NCBI RefSeq assembly: GCF_004769665.1
Contig: NZ_RQGG01000007.1
Coordinates: 124,001 to 188,000 of the forward strand
Length of the DNA: 64,000 nt
Reading direction: 5' to 3'
Source: Leptospira kemamanensis
GTDB taxonomy: Bacteria > Spirochaetota > Leptospiria > Leptospirales > Leptospiraceae
The translations under genes were made by a program, and so were the position numbers. The notes under the pieces were generated by a model, which had not been told where the DNA came from, did not search any database, and saw nothing but the letters and a program-made list of their open reading frames with translations. Positions 53,447 through 62,148 of this stretch are shown piece after piece (positions within the stretch are counted from its first letter, which is position 1; each line of letters begins with the position of its first letter).

Positions 53447-54484
53447 ATGTTTCAAAATAAAAAAATCTTATATAGCGTACTCTCAAGCCTAATCATTCTA
53501 TTTGTAACGATCTTAATCTTAAGGCCTGGCAAAGACAAAAACCAAAAAGACTTCGAAGCAATTCTCGCTGAAGGTAAAATTGCCGAGTCAAAAGAATTAC
53601 CAAACTTACCAGAAGACTACGCAGATCATAAACTCATGGAGTATTCCATCGAAGAGATCGCAAGGATCTTACAAGAAAAGTATGGGAAAAATATTGATAA
53701 CCCTGCCGCTCAAATTGCCTTGATCGAAGAACTGATGAAAGACCTTCCCAAATTGTATCCTAACGATTGGGTCAAAGTTTTGAATCAGATTTTAGGATAC
53801 GCGTTTCCAAATAAAGCTTTGGAGCTCATGCGTATGTCCGAAAGTCTTTATAATTACAATCGTTTTAGGGAAGCAAACATGAGTAAGGTGGGACTCATGT
53901 CTGACGAAGCCCGCCGTGAGATGATGTGGAAAGAACGGTATCGCCTTTTCGGTGAAAAGGCAGATCAGATTTGGGCCATGGAAAAGAAAATGACTGTCAT
54001 TGGAGACACACTCAAACGAATCCAGGAAAGCCCTGCTGGAAATTTGGATGCCAAGTTAAGCAATTATTCTCAGACCCTAAAGGAACAATTTGGCAAAGAC
54101 TACCCAAGGCTTATGGAAAACAAACGCCAACAACTCACAGAAGGGTTTATGGTTTCTGTCCAAAAGGACTTAAAGGTTTTATCCTACGGGGAACGAAAGT
54201 CCGCTCTTCGTGAAATCCGCCAAACCATGGGAATGGACCAAGCGGCCTTAAACCGGTGGGATGCTCTAGAAGAGGAAAGGGAAAAAGCCTGGCAAAACCA
54301 ACAGAAGTATGCGGAGAAACGAAACCAACTTTCTACGAAGAAAGGGGGAATGACAGCTGAGGATGAAAAACAGCTCGACGCGATGCGGAAACAACTTTTT
54401 GGGGAAGAGGCTGAAATCATCAAAAACGAAGAAGCGAGTGGTTACTTTCGAGCGGCGGAAGAACGCACGTATGGGGTCAACTGA
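53447..54484 (+). CDS. Lipase-specific foldase (Lif-like), first copy
   Basis: 345 residues. A single N-terminal TM anchor (ILYSVLSSLIILFVTILIL) is followed by an all-helical, highly charged chain, the architecture of Lif. Motifs like RYRLFGEKADQIWAME and AMRKQLFGEEAEIIKNEEA resemble the helical repeats of the family. The usual RxxFDYxLSALGE signature cannot be seen clearly, so the match rests on architecture and its place directly after a family I lipase. It probably acts in the periplasm to fold the lipase. Confidence 0.7.
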   Translation: MFQNKKILYSVLSSLIILFVTILILRPGKDKNQKDFEAILAEGKIAESKELPNLPEDYADHKLMEYSIEEIARILQEKYGKNIDNPAAQIALIEELMKDLPKLYPNDWVKVLNQILGYAFPNKALELMRMSESLYNYNRFREANMSKVGLMSDEARREMMWKERYRLFGEKADQIWAMEKKMTVIGDTLKRIQESPAGNLDAKLSNYSQTLKEQFGKDYPRLMENKRQQLTEGFMVSVQKDLKVLSYGERKSALREIRQTMGMDQAALNRWDALEEEREKAWQNQQKYAEKRNQLSTKKGGMTAEDEKQLDAMRKQLFGEEAEIIKNEEASGYFRAAEERTYGVN

Positions 54485-54594
54485 GGGATTTGGAACACTG
54501 TTCCGAAATATTTGCCATAGTTGTGTCATAAAAAGTTGACTTATGGCGCCTAAGTGGGTTAATTTAGCCAAAACATAGAAAGTTCAGGTGAAAT

Positions 54595-55506
54595 ATGAAA
54601 AAGAAAATAGTGATCGGGTTTTTAGCGACCCTTCTCTCCTTCCCCACATCAGGTCTGTTTGCTGGTCCTTTGGATGGCCAATGCATCGCTCTCGTTCACG
54701 GGATCCTTGGTTTTGACGACACACAAGGACTCGCTGGTGGACTCGTTAAGTATTGGGGAGGACTTGATGGTTACCTACGTAGCCAAGGTGCAAAAGTAAC
54801 TACACCTGGAAGTTCTGCGACGAATTCCATTCCTACTCGTGCAAGCCAAATCCAATCTGCAGTTAACACTTGGATGACAGCAAACGGTTGTTCCAAGGTG
54901 CATTTGATGGGACACAGCCAAGGTGGGCTTGTGATTCGTTATATGGTTTCAAACCTAGGATTTGCTGGTAAAACACAAACGGTTACCACAATCAACTCCC
55001 TCCACAAAGGAGCACCGATGGCTGACATCGTTCTTGCAGTGATTCCTAGTTGGTTACAACCTTTTGCAAACTCTGCACTTGGTTTACTTGCAAAACTAGT
55101 GTATCGTGATGGTCGTCCGCAGGATGCCATTGCCATGGGTAAGTCTTTAACTGTCAGTTATGTAAAAACATTTAATACAAACTCACCTAACAAATCTGGA
55201 ATCAAATACTATTCTTACGGTAGCCAAATGGCATGGGCAGACCTCATCCAACACCCAATCATGGCACTCACTCACCCAATCACATGGGCTGGTGGATTGT
55301 TTTATGGTTTAGGTGGAGGAAATGACGGAGTAGTTCCACTCAATTCCCAAAAATGGGGTGCTTGGAAAGGAACTCCGAATGCATATTGGTATGCAACAGG
55401 GATTGACCACCTCCAAGCAACTAACTTGGCATGGAGCGGACAAAACTTTTTTGATGTGCAAGGTTGGTACTTGAACATCGCAAAAAATGCAAAAGCTGGA
55501 TTATAA
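54595..55506 (+). CDS. Secreted lipase, family I (second copy)
   Basis: 303 residues with a signal peptide (IVIGFLATLLSFPTSGLFA). The catalytic motifs are CIALVHGILGF, LMGHSQGGLVIRYM, GGGNDGVVPLNS and TGIDHLQAT. It is shorter than the first copy because the Asp-rich insertion is absent. The sequence is clearly related to it but much diverged, so the duplication is old or the copies were acquired separately. A foldase-like gene follows. Confidence 0.9.
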   Translation: MKKKIVIGFLATLLSFPTSGLFAGPLDGQCIALVHGILGFDDTQGLAGGLVKYWGGLDGYLRSQGAKVTTPGSSATNSIPTRASQIQSAVNTWMTANGCSKVHLMGHSQGGLVIRYMVSNLGFAGKTQTVTTINSLHKGAPMADIVLAVIPSWLQPFANSALGLLAKLVYRDGRPQDAIAMGKSLTVSYVKTFNTNSPNKSGIKYYSYGSQMAWADLIQHPIMALTHPITWAGGLFYGLGGGNDGVVPLNSQKWGAWKGTPNAYWYATGIDHLQATNLAWSGQNFFDVQGWYLNIAKNAKAGL

Positions 55507-55526
55507 GTAATCTAGAATCCGCAACG

Positions 55527-55553
55527 AAAAGCCGGTGGAAACATCGGCTTTTT
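55527..55553 (+). terminator. Rho-independent terminator after lipase 2
   Basis: AAAAGCCG and CGGCTTTTT arms with a short GTGGAAACAT loop region, followed by T residues. It separates the lipase from the next foldase gene. Confidence 0.8.
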
Positions 55554-55626
55554 CATTCTACAATCGATTCTCGTTTGACCTCTTCAAATCATTTCAATAC
55601 TTCCCAAGGTTCTCTCATTCACACAA

Positions 55627-56649
55627 ATGGATTTTAAAAAAATTATTCTCATCATCATTCTTTTCTTTGTACTGTTCTTAAGTTTACTCTATTTCTTAAA
55701 ACCAAACGAATCACAAGGAGATAAAAAAGATTCACTTTCTCCCGAAGAACAAATGGTTGCAGATCGGATCTCTCCCTTAGGCAACGGAGACGGTTTTTGG
55801 GACGAAGCCATCTCTCCGTTCCGAGAAGACAGAACCAAACCTTATTTAGAATTACTCGATGATCTGAAATCAGGCAAAGTCAATTTTGTTTGGGAAGTTT
55901 GGGCTTTACGTCGTAAATGTAATCCAGATTTTACACCTGAACAGTGTAATGCGACAATCCTTGCTTATATTGATTCCGAATACGAATCACCAGACAAAGA
56001 AAAGGTAAAAGATCTATTTGTCTCGTATTTCCGTTATGAAGAAGAATACAGAAAATGGGAACAACCAACAGACCTTTCCTTTATGGAATTGTATGAAAAA
56101 ATCAAATCCAAACGAAGAGAGATTCTTACCGATAAAGCAGAATTGATTTTTGGAATGGAAGAGGCTCAAGTTTCTTTTTTAGAAGGAACAAACAATTTTT
56201 TAAAACAAACAACAAATGTGCCTGCAGAACAGCGGGTAAAACAGTTTGAAGAGTTTAAGAAAAAAACCTATGGAAACTATTATGATTCATTAGTATCGAG
56301 AGAAGATAAATTTGATCATTACCAAATGGAAATGTCCTTACGAGATAAGGAATACACATCCATCGGTGATTCAAAAGAAAAAGAAAAATACCTCTATAAA
56401 ATTGAAACAAAATACTTTGGAAAAGAAAAAGCAGATCTTTTGGCAAGTGAACGAAAAAAAGAAGCCAAACTTTCTGAATCCATTTCTGCATATGAATTGA
56501 AAGAGAAGGAATTTCTAAGAGAAAATGTTAACCTTTCACAATCAGAGAAAGAAAAAAAGCTGAATGATCTTCGAATCCAAATGTTAGGTTCTGAAGAAGA
56601 GGCGGATGCCTATGTGAGAAGAAAGAATATAGAGGAAGCTGGGAAATAA
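55627..56649 (+). CDS. Lipase-specific foldase (Lif-like), second copy
   Basis: 340 residues with one N-terminal TM anchor (IILIIILFFVLFLSLLYFL). The family pattern is clearer than in the first copy: residues ILAYIDSEYESPDKEKVKDL followed by FVSYFRYEEEY match the Lif helices ...I..yI...L..PA....L..rYl.Yr. The FDYxLSALGE region is changed to FVWEVWALRRK. The remaining chain is helical with repeats ending in LFG/YFG motifs. Two Cys (RRKCN and PEQCN) may form a disulfide. Paired with the second lipase. Confidence 0.8.
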   Translation: MDFKKIILIIILFFVLFLSLLYFLKPNESQGDKKDSLSPEEQMVADRISPLGNGDGFWDEAISPFREDRTKPYLELLDDLKSGKVNFVWEVWALRRKCNPDFTPEQCNATILAYIDSEYESPDKEKVKDLFVSYFRYEEEYRKWEQPTDLSFMELYEKIKSKRREILTDKAELIFGMEEAQVSFLEGTNNFLKQTTNVPAEQRVKQFEEFKKKTYGNYYDSLVSREDKFDHYQMEMSLRDKEYTSIGDSKEKEKYLYKIETKYFGKEKADLLASERKKEAKLSESISAYELKEKEFLRENVNLSQSEKEKKLNDLRIQMLGSEEEADAYVRRKNIEEAGK

Positions 56650-56694
56650 AAGGTATTTATCATCATATCGTTTTGCAGCGAAATGATGTGTAGG

Positions 56695-56733
56695 ATATCT
56701 AAGGATTGATAAATAACTTCAATCCTTAGATAT
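56695..56733. terminator. Inverted repeat between foldase 2 and the GH13-like lipoprotein gene
   Basis: Arms ATATCTAAGGATTG and CAATCCTTAGATAT, a perfect 14-bp stem with an 11-base loop. It lies between two convergent genes. There is no clean T-run, so it may be a bidirectional terminator or an RNA-stabilising hairpin. Confidence 0.55.
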
Positions 56734-56741
56734 TAATACCA

Positions 56742-57704
56742 TTAGTTTTGATTTTGGGACAACTTTTGGGAGTTAGGTGTTGGTTCCTTTTTGTATTTTT
56801 CATATGCATTCATGGTTTCTAAGTATTCGTTCCCTGCGTTCCATACGATGAAACCATGTCCTTGGGAGTCGCGTGCTCCTTGCATTTGTACTTTGATATA
56901 GTCCGTATAACTCAACTTACTTGGACCAACCATCATGTTAAACCCTTGCACCCAGGCGATGGCTTTGGTGCCTTGTTTGGCTCGTTTCACAGTCAGATCG
57001 AGTCCGTCTTTAATCGTTCCATATGGATCAGCAACTCGTTTGGTCAAACCGTAAAAATGAGATGGATACAACATGGGGTAAAGTCCATTGAGTTCTTCAC
57101 TAAAGGGTTCTACTTTCTGACCAATCACATCGTTTTCAATAAAGGGAACTCTTCCAAAAATATCGGCTGTCCATTGGGTTTGGCTTGGGCAAACGTCTTT
57201 TGTTTTTTCTTTATGGTCTTTGATGATACCTAAAATGGATTCATATCTTTTTTCGTAACTCATACTGAAGTTTGTGCCACCATCAGCGAAGCGAATGTAA
57301 TCCAACTGGATTTCGGGAAATCCTAATTCGCAGGCTTTGCGAATGGATTTTTGAATAGAGGACACAAGACTTGCGTTAGGTGTTTTTTCAGTGAGGCCAC
57401 CTTCAAAATTCACCACACGAGCAACCATATAAATCCCGAGAGCTTTTGCTTCGGCTACTTGTTCTGGAGTTGGTGGGTGAGGTTGCATATCCACAACAGC
57501 TGTATTCATCCCTGCGTCTTTCATCACTTGGAAAAGAAGAGTCCATCGTTTTTTATCGCGAATGGTTTTGGTATTGATGTAGAGGCCTTCGATGAATTCA
57601 GGAGCTTCGTTCACGGAACCCGAATTTTTTTGCCCTTTGGTTTGCGATATGGATTGGCAGGCAATAAATACAAATAAAAGCAGAAAGGAAAAAAATGGTT
57701 TCAT
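56742..57704 (-). CDS. Putative glycoside hydrolase-like lipoprotein (DUF4015 type)
   Basis: 320 residues from the ATG at 57704. The signal (MKPFFSFLLLFVFIACQS) ends in a lipobox Cys. The body follows the putative-glycoside-hydrolase pattern: EGLYINTKTIRDKKR, MNTAVVDMQP, ALGIYMVARVVNF, ELGFPEIQLDYIRFADGG, ADIFGRV and the final GFIVWNAGNEY. QLDYIRF carries the conserved catalytic-site Asp. Substrate is unknown. Divergent from the hypothetical gene at 57731 across a very short gap. Confidence 0.75.
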   Translation of the reverse strand: MKPFFSFLLLFVFIACQSISQTKGQKNSGSVNEAPEFIEGLYINTKTIRDKKRWTLLFQVMKDAGMNTAVVDMQPHPPTPEQVAEAKALGIYMVARVVNFEGGLTEKTPNASLVSSIQKSIRKACELGFPEIQLDYIRFADGGTNFSMSYEKRYESILGIIKDHKEKTKDVCPSQTQWTADIFGRVPFIENDVIGQKVEPFSEELNGLYPMLYPSHFYGLTKRVADPYGTIKDGLDLTVKRAKQGTKAIAWVQGFNMMVGPSKLSYTDYIKVQMQGARDSQGHGFIVWNAGNEYLETMNAYEKYKKEPTPNSQKLSQNQN

Positions 57705-57730
57705 AGTCGTTATGACAAGTTTTTCCTTTC

Positions 57731-58354
57731 GTGCAGAAAATTCAAATCGAATCGATTGACGAAATTCCATTGGTATCTCAAAATTTGGGCATGATTGAAA
57801 TCACAAATGACTTCCAGATTAAGTCCTACGGTCGTTTCCCGGAAGTTCTTTCCGAACAGACTCAGTTCAAAGACCGAATGGTGGAAGTCTCTCGGCTGTA
57901 TAAAGCAATGGGTGAGTCTTACCTGCAACATTTAGGAGACGATGCCAAAATCAGCGGATCAGAGAAAAAGGACCTAAATGAATTTTTAGAAAATATCTTA
58001 CTCGTCCTTGTGATGTTACGAAAACTGGATTTTTCCCAAGCGGATACTGAAGTGTACATTCGCAAAGATAGGGGACTGTTTGAGTTACGCCTGCGTTTTG
58101 GAGACGGGGGAATTTGGGAACTCACTGGTGGGATTCGGCCGGAGTATAAAATGAAACAACGAACATTTAAAGAATGGTTTAATACAGAATTTTCCAATGA
58201 CATCAAAACATTTTATGCCGTGTATGGAAATGCCGGACTCGACAAAACTATATCACCAGAAGACAAAATCCAAATCACAAAACAAGTTGATCGGATCATT
58301 GCTGAGATTGTTGAGATGATTGTTTATATCGAACGGTTTATGTTGTTCCAATGA
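57731..58354 (+). CDS. Hypothetical protein, helical, next to the second HDAC-fold gene
   Basis: 207 residues from a GTG at 57731; an ATG at 57791 would leave more room for divergent promoters. I recognise no domain. No signal peptide. It is charged and helical, with RLRFGDGGIWELTGGIRPEYK as the only beta-rich part. The stop overlaps the next gene's ATG (ATGA), so it is co-translated with the HDAC-fold enzyme. This repeats the pattern at 40957-42671, where a HDAC-fold gene is also coupled to an unknown. Confidence 0.7.
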   Translation: MQKIQIESIDEIPLVSQNLGMIEITNDFQIKSYGRFPEVLSEQTQFKDRMVEVSRLYKAMGESYLQHLGDDAKISGSEKKDLNEFLENILLVLVMLRKLDFSQADTEVYIRKDRGLFELRLRFGDGGIWELTGGIRPEYKMKQRTFKEWFNTEFSNDIKTFYAVYGNAGLDKTISPEDKIQITKQVDRIIAEIVEMIVYIERFMLFQ

Positions 58355-59286
58355 AAACGGGAATTTCATATCACCCATCTTTTTTAGATCATAAAACGGG
58401 TTCTGGTCATCCTGAAACTCATGTGCGTTTAGAATCCATTTTGGAGGAGATTTCAGACCTACCATCGAACAAGTTTGAATGGAAAACCAATTTTAAAGAA
58501 GCACCTTTATCCCTGATCTCTACCATCCATGATCCAAATTACGTTCGTTTGGTGGGGCGAGTTTGTGAAGAAAAAGGATCAGGCTATTTAGATGGAGACA
58601 CAGTTTTTTCACCAAAAACATACCAAGCAGCAAGCCTTGCTGTTGGTGCAGGTGTGACACTGGCACAAGACATTTTGGATGGTCAGTTAAAAAATGGAAT
58701 GGCACTTGTGCGCCCACCAGGCCATCACGCAGAATCGGATCACGCCATGGGATTTTGTTTGTTTAATAATATTGCCATCACAGCCAAATACTTACAAACC
58801 CAAGGGATCAAACGAGTTTTGATTTTGGATTGGGATGTCCATCATGGAAATGGCACCGAGCACCAGTTTTACGAGGATGATTCTGTTTATTTTGTTTCTT
58901 TTCACCAATTTCCGTTTTATCCTGGCACTGGTTCTGCAAGTGAGAGGGGACGAGGGAAGGGGCTTGGTTATACACTCAATTTGCCAATGGCAAGAGGAGC
59001 TGAAGAGAAACAATATTTAGATCAGTTTACGTTTGTTCATAAAGAAATGGAGCGTTTTCAACCTGAGTTTGTTTTGGTATCCGCTGGGTTTGATGCTCAT
59101 ATCCGTGACCCACTTGCAGGAATGAATCTCACCACATCCTCATACGAATCACTCACAAAAGAAGTGAAACAAATTGCTGATATTTATGCAAAGGGAAGGA
59201 TGTTGTCGTTTTTGGAAGGTGGTTATGATTTCCAAGCACTCTCGGAATCAGTGAAAGTGCATTTGGAAACATTTGCTTCTTCTTAA
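58351..59286 (+). CDS. Histone deacetylase-family enzyme (class II/acetoin-utilisation type)
   Basis: 311 residues. HDAC motifs are TGSGHPETHVRL, VRPPGHHAESDHAMGFC, FCLFNNIAITAKY, LDWDVHHGNGT (metal ligands Asp and His), SFHQFPFYPGTG, VSAGFDAHIRDPLAG and SFLEGGYDF. All metal and catalytic residues are intact. The type is that of bacterial HDAH/AcuC-like amidohydrolases. It acts on acetyl-lysine proteins or acetylated polyamines. It differs from the HDAC-fold protein at 40957, which is shorter around the active site. Confidence 0.95.
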   Translation: MKTGISYHPSFLDHKTGSGHPETHVRLESILEEISDLPSNKFEWKTNFKEAPLSLISTIHDPNYVRLVGRVCEEKGSGYLDGDTVFSPKTYQAASLAVGAGVTLAQDILDGQLKNGMALVRPPGHHAESDHAMGFCLFNNIAITAKYLQTQGIKRVLILDWDVHHGNGTEHQFYEDDSVYFVSFHQFPFYPGTGSASERGRGKGLGYTLNLPMARGAEEKQYLDQFTFVHKEMERFQPEFVLVSAGFDAHIRDPLAGMNLTTSSYESLTKEVKQIADIYAKGRMLSFLEGGYDFQALSESVKVHLETFASS

Positions 59287-59287
59287 T

Positions 59288-60565
59288 TCATTCCTTAGGA
59301 GCCACTCCCAATACAACTTTTACCCAATGGATGAGTGGTCTTGCGCTGATGATGGAAAAATGGTTTTGTTTTTTTAGTTCTAAGGTACGAAGGGAGGGGT
59401 TCGTTTTTTTATCGAACACTTTGTCCGTTAGGTAACTGAGACTTTTTTTCTCTACAATCCCATCTCCTAAAAAGTTTTGTAAAGGATTTTCAGGTCCTTC
59501 CATGAGTGCATAGGCTTGGTAAACATCTAAATCATCTAACTCACCAAAATAGGTTTCTGCAAAGTAACCAGAGATGGTTTCCTTCCATCCTTTCTCTTCT
59601 TTACGGATGAGACCAAACGATAAGTCCTTGATGGCATCACTTCTTAGGTTTCCAATCATTCCAATGATTTTAAGAGCGACATTGGGACTTTTTTCGAATA
59701 AAAACCCTAACCAAAATCCAATTTTTTCTAAATACGAACCTTTGTTTGGTGCAGCGACTAAGATCACTTTTCCAAGTTGATTGATCCAAGGTTTGTTTTC
59801 CAATTTTGCATGGTAGATACAGGATCGAAAGATAAGGCAACCTAAACTATAACAGATGATATCTGGTTTTATTTCAGTGTGTTCGGCAAAAAAAACATCC
59901 AAAAGGTGCATGAGTTTTTTCCCATTTTCATGGATGGGAAGTCCATGGTTGTATCTGAGATAAAAAGAAAAATATCCACAGGTAGCAAGTTCCGTAGCAA
60001 GGCCAGGGGAAGTGATTTGTCGATTTTTGTATTCGACTGTTTGTTCTTGCCAAACTGATTCATCGGTAAAAAGACCTGGTAAAAATAAAACCGATTTCGT
60101 TTTTCCAGAGTTTAGGTATTCACTGAGGGTTTCTTTGGCGGTGATGTCTTTTCCAAAGGTTCGAAAACACATATCAATTTTTGTGAGTTTGAATTTTTGG
60201 TTATGAGAACTTCCTAATATACTGGAAACCATACGGTTATCAAACACCATATCATCACTTTTTTTGGCTGTGAGTTCTACTTTGAATAGGGCTTTGTCAA
60301 ACGCTTGGTTTGTGAGTTCGATTGTTTTTTGTAATTCTTCATTGGAACGAAGACCAGTATCTCGCACTTGGACCCCGAGTTTTTGGAGTGCTTCCCTCCA
60401 TTCAGGTTTATAAAAAAAGGCATTGGATAAAAGATCCAAACCATCTCCCGTTTTTGTCAGACTGCCATGGACTAAAAATTGAACTCCTTTTAAGAGGGAA
60501 TCCGTTGTTTTTTGGGTGAGGGATACGGTTTTCCCAGCAAGGGAATTGATTAGGATTTGGATCAC
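59288..60565 (-). CDS. Alpha/beta hydrolase, PGAP1/lipase-like (predicted)
   Basis: 425 residues from a GTG at 60565. The N-terminal 140 residues are helical. The hydrolase domain has VLFLPGLFTDESVWQEQ, the nucleophile elbow ICYSLGCLIFRS (the first Gly of GxSxG is Cys), a later ILVAAPNKGSYLEK, an Asp in FLGDGIVEKKS and His in LKKQNHFSI, so a Ser-Asp-His triad is likely. A lipase or deacylase function is inference. No signal peptide is seen. Stop is 2 bases after the convergent HDAC gene's stop. Confidence 0.75.
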   Translation of the reverse strand: MIQILINSLAGKTVSLTQKTTDSLLKGVQFLVHGSLTKTGDGLDLLSNAFFYKPEWREALQKLGVQVRDTGLRSNEELQKTIELTNQAFDKALFKVELTAKKSDDMVFDNRMVSSILGSSHNQKFKLTKIDMCFRTFGKDITAKETLSEYLNSGKTKSVLFLPGLFTDESVWQEQTVEYKNRQITSPGLATELATCGYFSFYLRYNHGLPIHENGKKLMHLLDVFFAEHTEIKPDIICYSLGCLIFRSCIYHAKLENKPWINQLGKVILVAAPNKGSYLEKIGFWLGFLFEKSPNVALKIIGMIGNLRSDAIKDLSFGLIRKEEKGWKETISGYFAETYFGELDDLDVYQAYALMEGPENPLQNFLGDGIVEKKSLSYLTDKVFDKKTNPSLRTLELKKQNHFSIISARPLIHWVKVVLGVAPKE

Positions 60566-60830
60566 GGTGAGAAAGTGTAAGGGAAGATTCTAGGAAAGCG
60601 AGTCAAAAACGAAATGGGGAAATCGTTTTTCATTGGAAAGGATCAGATTCCTTGGGATGATCCAAAGTATCAATCAGTTGCTAAAATGGGGAATCGATCA
60701 TCGATCATTTGTATGCAACACAAAATCCGTTGTTGAGCCTGTTCTTTTGAATTCTAAAGAGATATCAAAGATCAAAAAGAGTCTGTCAGGATAGAATGAA
60801 ATTGGAATTAGGGAAATATGAATTATATGT
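60566..60830. other. Intergenic stretch with a possible 40-codon ORF
   Basis: The only reading frame of note runs from an ATG at 60614 to a TGA at 60736 on the plus strand (40 residues; contains IPWDDPKYQSVAKMGN). It has no good ribosome binding site and no recognisable family. A hairpin-like repeat AAAAACGA/TCGTTTTT starts at about 60606. Otherwise nothing is visible. Confidence 0.35.
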
Positions 60831-62075
60831 TTACTGTTCGACGCAGACTAAATGATAGCTGTCACTGCAACTTCGACCATTGCCAGATCGAAAAGCTGTA
60901 TAGTCAGTAACGTTCGAAGCTCCAACCCTTCCCCCTTCACTGGCAGTAGGTGTAGTTGCATTCGTTGTCCAATTGATGCAACTGTTTGTGGTTTGAAACG
61001 TAGCCTCTTCCCAATAATTTGTTTGCGCAAATCCAGTCCAGTAATACTTAGTCACTCCAGAGTCAAAGGAATGATTTAATATCGTAGCCGGAGCATTGAT
61101 TATCCCTGCTGCATTCGGCGTAAACAGTGATGCAGAATCACTTGATCGAATGTAAATACGACCAGATTGAAATATCCAATCTATATTCTCTCCAACTCCT
61201 CCTCCACAATTTGGTGAGCTACAGGCCCTTCTATTTGCTCCGTCCGTAACCATCGCTTTGTAAGTTCCAGAAGAAGGTTTATTGGCATCGGCCGCACATT
61301 TTTCATCTGCTCCTGCTGGTCCATTTGCTGCAGCACCTTGTAAATTCCCATCAAATGTGGATGCAGTAATGAAGACTTTATACACAGTAGGTTCGATCCG
61401 AATTGTTATATTTTCAGTATCTGTGTTTGTACCATCAGTTGCTGTAATGATATATGTTGTGCCTGCTTGTTGGTCAGTCGGAGTTCCTGAGATTGCACAT
61501 GTGCTAGAATTAATTGAAAGTCCATTGGGGAGTGCGGGAGCCACCGAACAGTTAGTGATCGGAAATCCTAGTGTTGCCGTTAAGGTTGGTGCAGCACTGT
61601 CTTCTTTGAAAATAAAGGAGTTCCCTGAATAAGATACGCTGACGTTCCGATGGTAAATTGGAATTTGACCTGACACACCATCAAAAAAAGGATCTGCACT
61701 GGCAGCTGTCACAAGTAGATTTGAAGTCTCTAAAACTTGTGTATTTGAATTTAATGTAATCAATTGAACTGTATTAAAATCAGAAGATGTAAATGTCAAA
61801 TTGCCAATCACATTTAACTTTGCATTGGTGAAGGATAAAACTACATTCGCAGTTGGTTGACGAACGAGCGAAAAACCAAAGGTTTTTGACGTTCCATAGT
61901 ACAAAACCACACTTGTCCCGGTAACATTGATTTTGGCGGAAGATCCAATGCTAAAAGAAGTCGTTGGAAACTGACTATTCAGCAGAGTAAAAAGAAACTC
62001 ATCCTTTGTGTTCACTGGATTACAAGTGAGAAAACTGAGAGAACATAAGAAGGCCAAAACTCCATTCCAACGCAT
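60831..62075 (-). CDS. DUF1554 lipoprotein with putative Ig-like domain
   Basis: 414 residues. ATG at 62075 has AAGGAGG upstream. The signal (VLAFLCSLSFLTC) ends in a lipobox Cys. A beta-rich N-terminal half precedes a putative-Ig segment (GFPITNCSVAPALPNGLSIN with CAISGTPTDQQAGTTYIIT). The C-terminal DUF1554 domain begins VFITASTFDGNLQGAAANG, with ADEKCAADANKPSSGTYKAM, and ends SCSDSYHLVCVEQ with paired Cys. DUF1554 is nearly confined to Leptospira and near relatives and is thought to be surface-exposed. Function unknown. Confidence 0.9.
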   Translation of the reverse strand: MRWNGVLAFLCSLSFLTCNPVNTKDEFLFTLLNSQFPTTSFSIGSSAKINVTGTSVVLYYGTSKTFGFSLVRQPTANVVLSFTNAKLNVIGNLTFTSSDFNTVQLITLNSNTQVLETSNLLVTAASADPFFDGVSGQIPIYHRNVSVSYSGNSFIFKEDSAAPTLTATLGFPITNCSVAPALPNGLSINSSTCAISGTPTDQQAGTTYIITATDGTNTDTENITIRIEPTVYKVFITASTFDGNLQGAAANGPAGADEKCAADANKPSSGTYKAMVTDGANRRACSSPNCGGGVGENIDWIFQSGRIYIRSSDSASLFTPNAAGIINAPATILNHSFDSGVTKYYWTGFAQTNYWEEATFQTTNSCINWTTNATTPTASEGGRVGASNVTDYTAFRSGNGRSCSDSYHLVCVEQ

Positions 62076-62148
62076 TTGGATAGCCTCCTTATCCCTTTCA
62101 ACAAATTAGGGAAACCCCTTTCTCAATGATCGGAGAAAAGAGGAGGAC

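Noticed and set aside
60614..60736. A 40-residue small protein between the hydrolase and the DUF1554 gene
   Set aside because: The residues look plausible but there is no ribosome binding site or known family; kept only as a note in the gap entry.
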